Shown here piece after piece: positions 39,501 to 51,500 of a stretch of 60,780 nucleotides of DNA. The DNA is from an uncultured Parvibacter sp. GTDB taxonomy: Bacteria > Actinomycetota > Coriobacteriia > Coriobacteriales > Eggerthellaceae. Numbering within the stretch: the first letter of the stretch is position 1; each line of letters opens with the position of its first letter. The notes under the pieces were generated by a model, which saw nothing but the letters and a program-made list of their open reading frames with translations, had not been told where the DNA came from and made no database searches. The stretch is from assembly GCA_910587945.1 (NCBI GenBank), contig CAJUNI010000002.1, positions 1-60,780 on the forward strand, given 5' to 3'. A program made the position numbers and the translations under genes.

Positions 39501-42500
39501 GCCCACGCAGCTATTGAACAGATCAGCACGAATCTTCTTCTGGGACGGACCCGAAGACACCTTCACGTTCAAGGTACCGGTGGCAAGACCGGTCTCCTCG
39601 TCCGGGGCGGTGTATTCGCCATCGCGCTCGATGGAGATGATGGAGCCCTTTGCTACCTTGTCATCTTCAGCCATCACGACGACCAGGGTGTAGCCTTGAG
39701 CCTCAAGGTCTTCCTTGATGGAAGGCTCGCCTGCCACCATGGGCGTCTCAAAGGGCTTGTCTACCAAATTGGCCAGCATGAGCTTTTCGCGGGTCGGCGC
39801 GGTAGGACCTTCCGACACCACAATGCGTACCGTGGTGTTGTGATGGATGGTTTCCGTCACCGGGGTTTCAATGTCGGGGTTCTGAGGACCATCCGGATCG
39901 TCCGGGTCTACCGGGCCACCGGGGGTCACAATAACCTCACCGGTTTCCACTTCTTCATCCCACGCACGCTTGATTACCTCAATGCGGATGATCTCGTCTT
40001 TGGCGAAGATGTCGCTTTCTTCCGTGGTGGTTTCTTCCACGTCATAGTTATCTTCAGTGAGTCGCTGAATAGCGGTAGCCAAAGGCAGCTTCTCGTAGTC
40101 TTCGAACTCGCCCTTAACGCGAACACCCAAAGACACCACGATGGTAAGCGGCGTCACCGTCAGCGGATCATTGGGACCCGGATTCTGGACAGACTCCGGC
40201 GTACCCAACTCAAAGCGAATAACCTTGCCTGCCGGTACGGTTTCGCTGTACTCCTCAATGGCTTCTTCCACCAGACGATATTCCGGCATGGTGGCAGCAA
40301 TGGAAGCGCGAGCCGCATCCTCATCGGTGCCAATCAAGTTGGCCAGCGGGTCATTTTCTTCCTGTTCGTCAGACTTACCCAAAGACACAATCACGTGAAC
40401 CACTGCATTGGTGGTGTCCGTCGAGGCCTTAACGAGCTCAACGGAAATGACGCCACCCTTCGGGATAGCCTTGTTGATAACCTCACCGGTGACCTCGTCG
40501 ACTTCGTCATCAGAGATACGCCACTCAAGGTCGATCAGGTAGTTGTCGTTGCGCAGCAACCACTTCGCCGTGGCCTTTTCGGCAGCAGAGGCATTCTCCA
40601 ACACCGAGTCAGAGACCCAGTAGGTAATGCCAGCATCAGGATTGCTGGAGTCGGCCGGCACTAAGAAGGCGCGGTCGTAACCCGTGGCGCTCTTCACATA
40701 GAGCTGCTCCACATCCACCTTGATGCCTTCGGACGGGTCGGAGCTCGATCCCGTGCCTGCCAAGACCGGAACATACTTGTCTAAGTCAGCAGGATCTACC
40801 AATACATAGCCGTCAGAGACCTTTTCGCTTTCGAAGGTGGCAAAGACTGAAGAGCCCACCGGGTTCCAGGTTTCGGTGCCGACCTTGCGATAAAGCAGCG
40901 TCTGGTCTTCGTCGTCAGAGTGAGTGAATTCCACTTCTTCATAGACCGGGGTCGTAGTAGTAACGCCATCTACTTCCGTGGTCTTTTCAGACACCAGATA
41001 GATGGTCTCATCCCCGGCAGCTACCACGTCCTCCAAGTCATCGGAGTTAATGGTGAAGTAGCCATCAGACACGATGGACTCATCGAAGCGATAGAAGTCC
41101 ACGCCATCGGGACTTGCATCCGAGGTCAGTTGATACTGGGTGTGGTTCTTATTGATGAGGTCGATGACCGTTGCATTGACGTCCTCATCGGACAGGTCGG
41201 GAATGGCCTGGCCGCTGGAAACGTCAGCATAAGCCGCACGAGAAACCGCATCGAAATACATCTTGGAAATGAACACCAAGGAGCGATCGGTGCGGGTTAC
41301 GGTGTAGGAGTCAGCGCCGTTGAGTACATCACCATTCTTGGCCGTGGTGCCATTGCCTACCCGGAACAGGGGCAGGTCGAGCGGCAGCTCGCGGAAGCTG
41401 TCCATGTGCACGGAAGTGGTGGCCGTGATGATGCGCTGGGTTTCAAACTTGGAGTCTTGATAGCCCTGGATAATAACTTGCTGCTGATCATAGTTGACCG
41501 CATCCTCGGCCATATCCTTCCAGGAGTAGAGCTCGAAGGACGTAGGCACTTCAATACCCATGTCGAAGACTTCTTTTTCCGTTAAGAAGAAGTCGCCATT
41601 GGTCTGAAGCGGGAAGCGATCCCCTACCTTGTATTTCGCCGTCACGCCAGCAGGCAGAGCGCCGCTCGGCAGTTTCTCAATCTCGAAGCCTGCAATGACG
41701 CCACCCTCGTAGTAGGGCTTCAGCACGATCTTACTCGTAGCGGCAGCCACCGTCGCGTTGTTCAGCGTCGCCACGGTCTTTACCTGAGCTTGGGTCTTAC
41801 CCACGATGCGAATCTTGCCAATGCGCTCATCGGGGAAGCAATCCATCAATTGCTTCTTGATGGTGTAGTTAATGGCATGGAAACCGGTGTAGTTGTTCTG
41901 GACAGCCTGCGTGGTAACCCCACCCGTGGTGACGTTAGCCTTAGCACCCCGGATGTTCGTTTCGAACTCAATGGGGAAGCTGAACAGCACATCGCTGTCG
42001 TCCAAGGTCGAATAGGCCTGGGTGCCCGAGCGCGGTTGGTTGCGCATTTGCGCCCAGTAAGTGAAGGTCTTGGCGTAGGGAACCGTCACCTCAGTGCGGT
42101 TGCCGTCGCTGCATGCACTATCGCTGCGCACCTGCTCGGTGTAGTCTTGCTGACCAAAACGCAGGTAGGAATGAATCTCCATGGCCGGACGCGGCACCGA
42201 AAGGGCCGCGCACTTATTCTCCGAGATGCGCGTGTCATAGACACCCTTCTGAGTCAGGAACATCTGCGCATGGAGCATGTCGTCATGGGGATAGTTATAG
42301 CTGTAGTAGCGATTACCACCTGACGTGTAGGTGCTGATATAGCGGCTCTGGCAATTCAGGCCCGTGCCATAGCCATTGTTGTTGCTATCAATGTTGCCCA
42401 CCGAGTTGTACCAGTCGGTGTTACCGGTGGCCTTCATGGTGAGCTTGCCTTCGGTATCAGCGTTGGCGTCGGTGTAGCCATTAGGCGTGGACACATTGTG

Positions 42501-45500
42501 GATGCTCGGACGCCAAGAAGGCTCTAAGGTGTCGTAGTTGATCCGCACTTCATAGAGATAGCAATCCAGAAGCTCATAGGGCGTCTGGGTGTAGTTCGTG
42601 GTAACGGAGTCGTTCGCAAAGACCGCACCAAAGGCGGGGTCGTTTACCTTCTGACCATCCCACAGTGCTTTGAAGTCCAGAACCAAAGAACCGTTCGACT
42701 CGAAGGCCAAGTCGCCAGGCTTCAGCGTCTTGGTGAAGCGCTTGCCGTTGGGCTGGAGGAATACCAAATCCAAGGAGCTCAACGTACCCATGGTGGCAAG
42801 AGCGGTGCCGAAATCAAGGCGCGCCGTCTTGAAGCCACGGACCACGCCGCGGTTAGTATAGAAGCCATTGGAATCCAGATCGTCATCGGCATAGGAACCG
42901 GTGAGCATCTCATAGGCCTTCATGGATACGCTGTCGATGCGCATCGTGATGGTGGCGTTGTCCGAACGAGCCAGGGTCTTGTTGCGATAGGTAAACAGAT
43001 AGCCCGTACCGTCGGCATCGTTTTCCACTTCTACAACAGCACGGTTGCCGTTTAAAAGCGGCGTGTTACGGTAGTCGCCATAGCCCGTGGAGTTATTGGC
43101 GTTGGACTGATTGTCGTTTTCGTTGGTGGAGTTGCTAGTAGCGCCACCGGGACGGAAGTTGCCATCCTTGAAGGCCGTCGCTTGGCTTACGGGGTCGTAG
43201 CGCTTAATAGCCACCGACGTGGTGGTGGTGCGCTCAATGTGACCATAGTAAGAAGACAGCGGATAGTAGGCCGTGGTGGAAGACATCAGGTTGTTGTAGC
43301 TGTTCTGGTTGGTAACCTGATCGCTCGTAACCGTAGTGCGCAGACCGTGAGTCTCCACGTCACCAAACAAACGAGCCGTGAAGGCCGTGCCGTTGGCTAC
43401 AGTCAACTCAGCGTTCATGGTGTCGTAGACGAAGCGGACCGTCTTCACCGGTGCCCAGGAGGAACCGGCCGTCATGTACGGGGCCAAGCTGGCCTGATCC
43501 AGCGGCAAGGACAGCGTGCCTTCGTAGCCCTTATCGGTAGAGCCTAACCACTGCTCCAAGTTGTCTTGGGTCAGCGGGATGATGGCCATCGGCGGAGACT
43601 CCGGCGTGGTGTGAGTTCCGTAATCGTGATAGACCGTCTGGTTGTAACCAAAGATCCAGATTGCAGAAATCTTGCCGGCGCGGTTCGTCCACTCATAAGC
43701 AATATTCGGGTTCGTTGCAAACTGATCCGGCGTAATGACCGGCTTCTTGCCCGCCGTCGAAACCCGCTGATAGCCGTCAATCTGCAGTTCTTTCACCAGG
43801 AAGCCGCGGGGCTTCTTGGTGAGACCATCGGTACCGGTTTCAATGGACACCTGATCCACAATGAGGTCCAAGTAACTCTGATCAGCCGTGGAACGCGTAT
43901 CGTTTTCCAGCGTGTATTCGTACCAGGCGAATTCACGCTCATCGCCACTGTCGGTAACGCCTTCGCCCCAACGATAGGGAACGGCATGGGCGTTGCTTTC
44001 GGTGGTCATATTGGAGTTAACGTCAATGGAAACACCATTGGAATTCACATAACCACGCTCGGTGCGTGAAACCACCAGATGCTTTTCGCCGGTGGTGGAG
44101 TTCACCCAATTGCCGGTGGTGGAGTTGGTCCAGTTGCCGGTCACCCAGTTGCCCGAGGTGCCCGTCCAGCGCTTGTCATTAGTGGTGCTAGTGCGTGCCC
44201 AGTCCGTACCACTCCAGTGCTTACCACCGGTCCAGTTGAAGGTGGTGCGGATGGAGGGCTCAGCGGTCAGCGGATGCATGGTGCTGTAATCGCTGTCCTT
44301 GGTCCAGGTGTGGTTGTTGGTGTAACCCGAGTGGATGTGCTGGGAATTGACCGTCTTGCCGTTCCAGGCTTCGGTCTTGTAGTCGGTGCTAAAGACGCCA
44401 TCCAAGCGCTGGGTTACCGCACGGGTGGGACGACCAAACTGATCGATAAATACCGACGTATTGCTGGCCGGAATATTGGCGGCCAAGCCCGGCAGATGGA
44501 ACACGGATTTGAGCAGATAGTTACCCGGATCGGTGTCATCACCTTCAGAGCCCCAAGCGCTTTCGGGGATATCCAACACGATCTCGGTGAGCTCATTGCC
44601 CGATGCGTCGGTCTTCTTGGAGCCATCTTCGTTATAAACCGGCTGCTCCACCACATAGTCGGCCAAGTTCAACACATAGGTCGGAGCCGAAGGCACCACT
44701 GCGGTGGTGACACCGGTGGTGGCATTGGTTGTCTGGTTGCCGTCAGAGCCATCGCGCTTCACGGTATAGAGTTCAACGGTATAGCCCGCGAGCATTTCCT
44801 TGACCTCATCTACGGTCAAGTTGTTGAACGCCGTCATATTAATGGAGGGGTCAATGTGGTTGCCCTGGGTCTCCATGTCGTTGACGTCGGTGACCGTGGT
44901 GGTCGACAGACCATTGGTCGGAGCCATGGTCTTGTGGCCAGCAATCTTTTCTGCCAACACGGCCGCGAGAGTCGTGGAGTTCATGAAGAGGTGGGTGGTA
45001 TCAAAGCCACGCCACAGATCATCTACGAGTTCCGAATAGACCGGACCCGTCACCAGGCGTGCCGAATCCATGGCATAGCCCGAGGGGTTGTTCATATAGA
45101 AACGCCAACCCGTATTCTCAGAACCCATCAAGGTCTCGAGTTGCTTAGTGGGGAAGCCGTTGGTGCCATCCCAAACCATATAGCTAGACATGTCGCCCGG
45201 ACGCTCAGCATAGAGGAATGTGCGTGCATAGACATCGGGACGAATGAGGTCAACCTGAGAGCAGAGAATGGCCGAGTCTTCGCGATCCATGCCGGAGTAG
45301 CGATTGTTGGCGTGATTCCACTCAGCGGGGAACGGCACCTCGGTGGTTTCCGCTACTTCTACCTCATCCCCGGTATCGGGGTCAGTAGAGGTGGTGTAGG
45401 TGGTCTTGGTGTAGGTGGCCGTTTCGTAGCAGGTGTTGAAATCAGACTGCAGCGTGATATCGCCCACCACATCGGTGCGGCCAATCACATCAATGTCAGC

Positions 45501-48500
45501 TCCGCTGCGTACACCCTTGTTGAAGTGCTGGGTATCCAGGCGGAAGTCTAAGAAGTAGCCATTATCCCAAAGAGTTGAGGGAAGGATGAGGTTGTTGGAC
45601 GCATCGAAGAATGCGCCAGCCGCCATGATGGCATCCAGAGTGTAGGTGTACTTGATCTTCAGCGAGCCCGTTGCATCCACGGCATCGGCCACAATGGTCA
45701 CGCCTGGAGTCGCATCCGGGTCATCGGGGTCGGTCGGAGCAGAAGCAGATGCCATGGGAACCAGGGCCGTAAAGCTGATGGTCTTGATGGCATTGCCCGG
45801 GGTCGTGCCGAGTTTCGACCAGGTAACGGCATCCATGAAGCCCTTCGAAATAGCGACGGCCTTCGCATCATAGGTACGATAGGCGTTGGCATAATCGGTC
45901 AGCTCTGCTGCCGGTACTTGAGCAGACGGCATCGTGCCAATGTGCACATAGCTATCGAACATCTCGTAGTCTTCGATGGCACCCGTGGCATCCAGGGCAC
46001 CATAGACGTTGCGATCCGGATCCACGCTTTGTCCACCATAGGTTCCCTGAACCTGGGGGTTAGAGAAGTTGGTGTAGTGGAAACGCCAGCCAGAGCCGTA
46101 GTAGCCCATCCAGGCCGTGGTGAGGTCATTTTCCGTCACGTTGGCCAGGGGTGCCGGGTTATCGCCAAAGTAGCTCTTGGCCACCACGCGCTGGCTTGAC
46201 GCCGGCATGTGGGCGAAGAGGTCACCGTAGTCACGAGTACGCGTCAACTCGCCGAAGCGGTTTGCGCTATAGGCCGACGCATTGGGATCCCAAGTGGTGG
46301 ACGTACCGGCATCATTGCCGTTGGCTAAGTGGTTCCAGCTTTCCACGTCATAGGTGGTATGGAACCAAGCCGGCAGCTCAACGATGTCGTAGTACCAGTC
46401 CCAATTGCGCAGCATGTTGGTGCCGCCACCGCAGCCAGAAGGCACTTGACCCACCGGCAGCCAGCCATGGCTGGAGCACCAGTTCATCCAGGTCTCGACC
46501 CGCTTGTTTACATCGGGAGAGTCAATGGTGTAACCGAAGAAGTCAATGTGAGCATCCGCATCGGTCTTGACGCCACCCTCGAAGTAACCGTAATCCAGCG
46601 TCACACCGCAGAGGTCATTGCCCAACCAGTAGCTAGACTCAATGATCACATCGCCCGCAGCGTTGCGGGTAACACCCAACTCCTTCATCTCTGCCAAGTC
46701 CGCAGCAGAGGTGGTGGTGAACCACTTCTCTAAGGTGTCTGCATCAATCTGAGTAGTGTGAGTGGGCTGACCATTGATCACGGCCGTGGTCGTAGTAGTG
46801 CCGTGGGTCACTTGCTTGCGCGTGGCAAGATCGTTCTTCACATACCAGGTAAGGGTCACACCCTCAAAGGCATTCTCTTTGGTGTTCGTTCCCGCCACCG
46901 GGCGCTGACCGGCGTCATAAAGTGCCTTGGACAGGGTCAGGTGCGTTGTGCGGAAGCCGACGTTGCCAATGAGTGCCGGAGCATTAGCGTCAAAGATGGG
47001 CGTGATGGTACCAAGCACAATCTTTGCGCCATGCTTCATGGCAAATTGTTCGCCATCGGCATCGGTTCGATAGTTAGAAACCACCGCACGATAACCCACG
47101 GTGTGATCTTGATAGTAGGCCCGGGGTTGGCTCGTGCCGGCAGTGATGGGCGTCTCGTATTTCTCCAAGGAAGCAAAGGCCTGGTTTTCACCGGTGGCGT
47201 GCTTGTAGGAGTACATATAAATGTTCGGACGCGTGGGCGGCAGCACCACGTTCAAGGTCGTATAGGTGGTATGAGTGTAGGGCGCATTGCGCGTAACCGC
47301 CGGATTGCCTGAGGGCGTCAGGTCGTTCAGGCGGGTGAAGCGACGGTTCAGATCCTTGGTGGTACCGTTGTCGTTGTTGGTGTTCCAGAAGGCCCGTTGC
47401 CAATCGGTGCGCAACGTAGCTGAGACCGGACGATCCACGATACGGTAGGTGCCTTCGCCCCAGAATTCCACATAGGCCGGGGTGGTCTCCACGGTCTTGC
47501 CCGTGGTCTTGAAGTCACGCATGGTCAGCGTGAGGTTGCGGAAGTAGCCCTCTTCTTGAGTTGTCGGATCGCCCTCGGCCTCACCGGGAACCGTTTCGGC
47601 CCAGAGGCTGCTGGCAAGAATCAGATCGCCGTCAGCCTGGAAGCTCATGGCATCAGCCAACAGCTTCGCGTTGCCGGTAAGGGCAGAGCTGTCCCCTGCT
47701 TGCACGGCGGCAATAGCATCAGCCAACTCTTCGCGGCTGAAGGTCATGGAGCGGTCGGCGGCCGACGTTGCATCGGAGTGCCAACGATAGTAGAGCGTCA
47801 AGGACTCTAAGCGACTGACGTTATCCAGCAAGCCCTTGGACAGAGCAATGTGGGACGTGGTGAAGCCTACATACTTATCTTGATAGCGCTCGTAGGGAAT
47901 ACCCGACGTGGCAAACAGGGCCTTGCGCATGGGGAAGTTGGTGTCGTTGGACAACATGAAGCGATAGCCCGAGCCATCTTCCTCATAGTAGGAATTCGTG
48001 TTGCCATAGTTGTTGGCGTTGGTGCCGCTGCTCTGGTTGCCCCGCAGGTTCAGGGTGGCGCCCTTGATGTTGGTGTTAGAGGTAACCTCGGTGCTGCGCA
48101 TGAAGGAGGTGGCCTTCACCCGCGGCAGTGTCGGGTAGGGACGGGCATTGAGGGTGGCCTTCGTGCCACTCTGCCAGTCGGTACCACCCTTGAAGTAGTA
48201 CTGACCAATAACGAAGTGATAGGCCTCGTCGTTGTAGGACACAATAGAGCCGCAAATGGGATAGCTCTCATAGTGCAAATTGAAGTTGAACTGGTTCAAC
48301 CAATTCTGCACCGTGGTGCGATTCCACGTAGATTTGTATTGCCACTCGGGCGTATGAACGTTGTTGATCACACGGCTATAGAGCTCAAGGTCATTCACGT
48401 CATCGGTGTAGCCGTAGAGCTCCACAAACGCAGTCTTGGGAGCCGCGCCCCGGTAACGATCCATATGGATGGTGGCATTGAGCAGATAGCCCTTCTCCCA

Positions 48501-51500
48501 CTGATCCCAGGGAATGGAAAGGGCACCGTCAGCAGTCTTACCCCAGGCATCCACCATGTCCTCGTAGGCCAAGTAATCGGTATGGACCGTGGTGGAATTA
48601 CGCTCGTAGTACTTAATGGTTACGCCCGCTACCGTGGCATAGTCCAGGAAGTCCGCCGACAGATAAATCTGCTTGGTCTGGAATCCTTGCACTGCATTTT
48701 CGTAGGCTTCCACATCATCGCGAGAGGGAATTGCCTGGCTGCGGATGGCAGCACCAGAATTGGCATCGCAGGAAATATGGGGTGACCAGTAGCCCGTGAC
48801 CGAGCCATAGCTATTCGTAGACCACTCGTTGTAAATGGTGTTATTGCGTGAATAGGTATTAGCGTGGGTAGGCTTCGTTTCGTGCTCAAGATCGGTGGTA
48901 CCAATGCGAAGCTCGGCATCCCACATATCGCGACGGCCGTTATCCAGCTGAATGCGATAGGCCGCACCGTCTTCGCCCCAATAAGAGGTTGCCTCATTGG
49001 TGATGGCGCTCGTGTCGCCAAAGCCGCGATCGTTTTGAGTAGCCTGGCCGGCGCCCAAGTCATTACGATTAAACAGGGCGAAGGAATTCACCACCGGGTT
49101 AGGCTTACCTGCCAAACCCAGCAGGTGAGCAGCACTGTTCGAGAAGCTTTGCTCGGTAGCGTTTTCGGCATAGTTGCCCAGGTTGCTCCACGCAGCATTC
49201 TTATAGATGGCTTCGAAGTGAGAGGGTGCACTCACGATTACGTAGTAGTTGTCGATGTAGTTGTCGCGCTCAAAGACAGACTCATAGTCTGCATACTGAG
49301 CCGGCAAGCTAATGTTTTGCGTGCCGCCGCAACCAGACTTGTAACCACGGAAATAGTAATTGTGGCCGGGGCAGCCGTGATTGCTACACTGACCGCCCGT
49401 AACGCGCTTGGTGATATAGCTCACCCGACGGTCGGTACCGAGCTGGGAATGAACCGAATTTACTTCGGTGTAGAGCTTGTTAACATCCGGCGAATCGGTG
49501 CCATAGCCAAAGAGGTCTACAAAGCAGGAGTTGTCACTAATCTTTGCTGCCACATAGCCGAAGGTCAGTTCCACATTGTAGAGGTCGTTGCCATTAGCGC
49601 CCGGGTTGGCCAAGGCCCAAGAAGCATCGGGGAACAAGGCCGGGTTAGACCAGAGCTCGCTGGGGATAACCAAGCGACCATCGTCTTGCAAGAACCCGTT
49701 GGCGGGGTCCATCAAGTAGGCGCGCATGGTGGTGTCAACGTAAACCACATCATCAGTGGCCACAGCCCCATTGGTCTGAGCCGAGAAGAACACCGCGTTA
49801 TCAAACGGCGTAACCTCTGAGTCGGCGACCGTAGCCCTTTTTGACTCATTTTCTACACTCGCAGGCGTTGCTAGGTCAGACTCCCCATCGTCTTCGGAGC
49901 CTGCTTCTTCACCCGCGGCATTATCGGCGCCACCCTCAGCAGTAACTGCCGCAGTTTCTACGCCAGTAGCAGCGGCAACGGTTGCCGTGCTCTGGAGGTT
50001 GGCCAGCGCACTGGTGGTGGGGACCGGAATGTGGACCGGCGCATCCAAGTCGATAGTAGTGATATAGCTCTGGGTGGCCTTGAGATCCTTATCGGTTCCC
50101 GCCGGCATCCACTTCAACGTGAGTTTCTCCAACTTCATCTTGGATTCATCCAGCAAGTCGGCGCTCAGCGTGAGGTAGGTGGTGTGATAGCCCAAGTTGT
50201 CTTTGATGGCCGGAGCATTGGGATCCGTACGCGGCTGAATATCACCAATCACCAACCGAGCGCCTTCCTTCATGGCGTAATTGGAGTTGTTGGTAACAAC
50301 GGTACGATAGCCCGCGTTCTCTTCATTGACATAGGCGATGGGCCACGGGTCGCGCACGGCCGGATAGCCGAAGGCGTTGAAGGTGTTGTTCTGGAACACC
50401 GAAACCGTACGACCATCGATGGTCTTGCCGGCAGCCGTGCCATCATCAGCCGCACCACCCGGAGTGGCAGCATGCTGGACGCGACCCGGCTCGGTGCCTA
50501 AGATGCGCGAGTCAGCCGCGTCATCGGTGGCCGACGTACCCACGCCATAGGAACCCGTGCGGACCTTCGGCTTGATGGGAGCCAAAACGGAACGCAAGTC
50601 GGCATAGCGATCCCAGGTACGACGCCAGCTGGAAACCACTTCGTTGGTGGCGAAGGTGGAGTGTACGCGAATGCCATTGGGCACACGGTTGGTGGTCACA
50701 CCCCAGAATTCGATGATGGCGTTGCTTGCCTTGGTGATGTTCTCATCAATGTCTGCATAGCTCACGGTAATGTTGTTGACATAGCCGCTGCCCCACAGCG
50801 CTTCATCCAAAATGAAGGCGTCGGACTGAGCGTCATAGACAACTCCATCAGGCAGCGTTGCCCCGGCCGGGTTCTTGGCTGCCTCAATGAGGTAGTTCAA
50901 ATCCAGCGTATGCAGATCAGCCTTAGACGTATCGGTCAGATCATAGTAGGTCATCTTCAGATCATTAACCGTACCTACCGCAAAGGTGCCGGTCTTGATC
51001 ATGAGCTTCTTCGTTTGGAAGTCGACGAGGGTACCTTCCAGTACCTCGGTCGGCACCGCACCGATAGTCCAGGTGCCACCACGTTTGAGGTTGTAAATGG
51101 TCTCGTTCGTCAACGTAACGCGATAACCCGAACCCTCATAGGTGTAGTAGGCATTGGCGTAGCTATTAGAATCAAAGGAGGAGATGGTGTACTCGCCCGG
51201 CTTACGATTGGCGGCAATAGCCTCAGCATCCGGAGCCGTGGTGCCATTGAATGCCTGAACATGGGGAATGAACTGCACCGGATAGGGGCCCGACTTCAGC
51301 GTAGCCTTATCAGCCCAGGCCACATCCCAAGTAGATTCATCGTAGTTCGTGGTAAACACGCCACCCGGAGTGAGATTCTTGGTAGCGCCGCCATTGAGAG
51401 CATTGTTCGCTTCGCCATAGACATCCACATAGGCTTGAGCATCGGCACCCACGGTTCCATTGAAGCTCAGGTCCATCGTGAAGTTGGTCAGGTAGTTATA

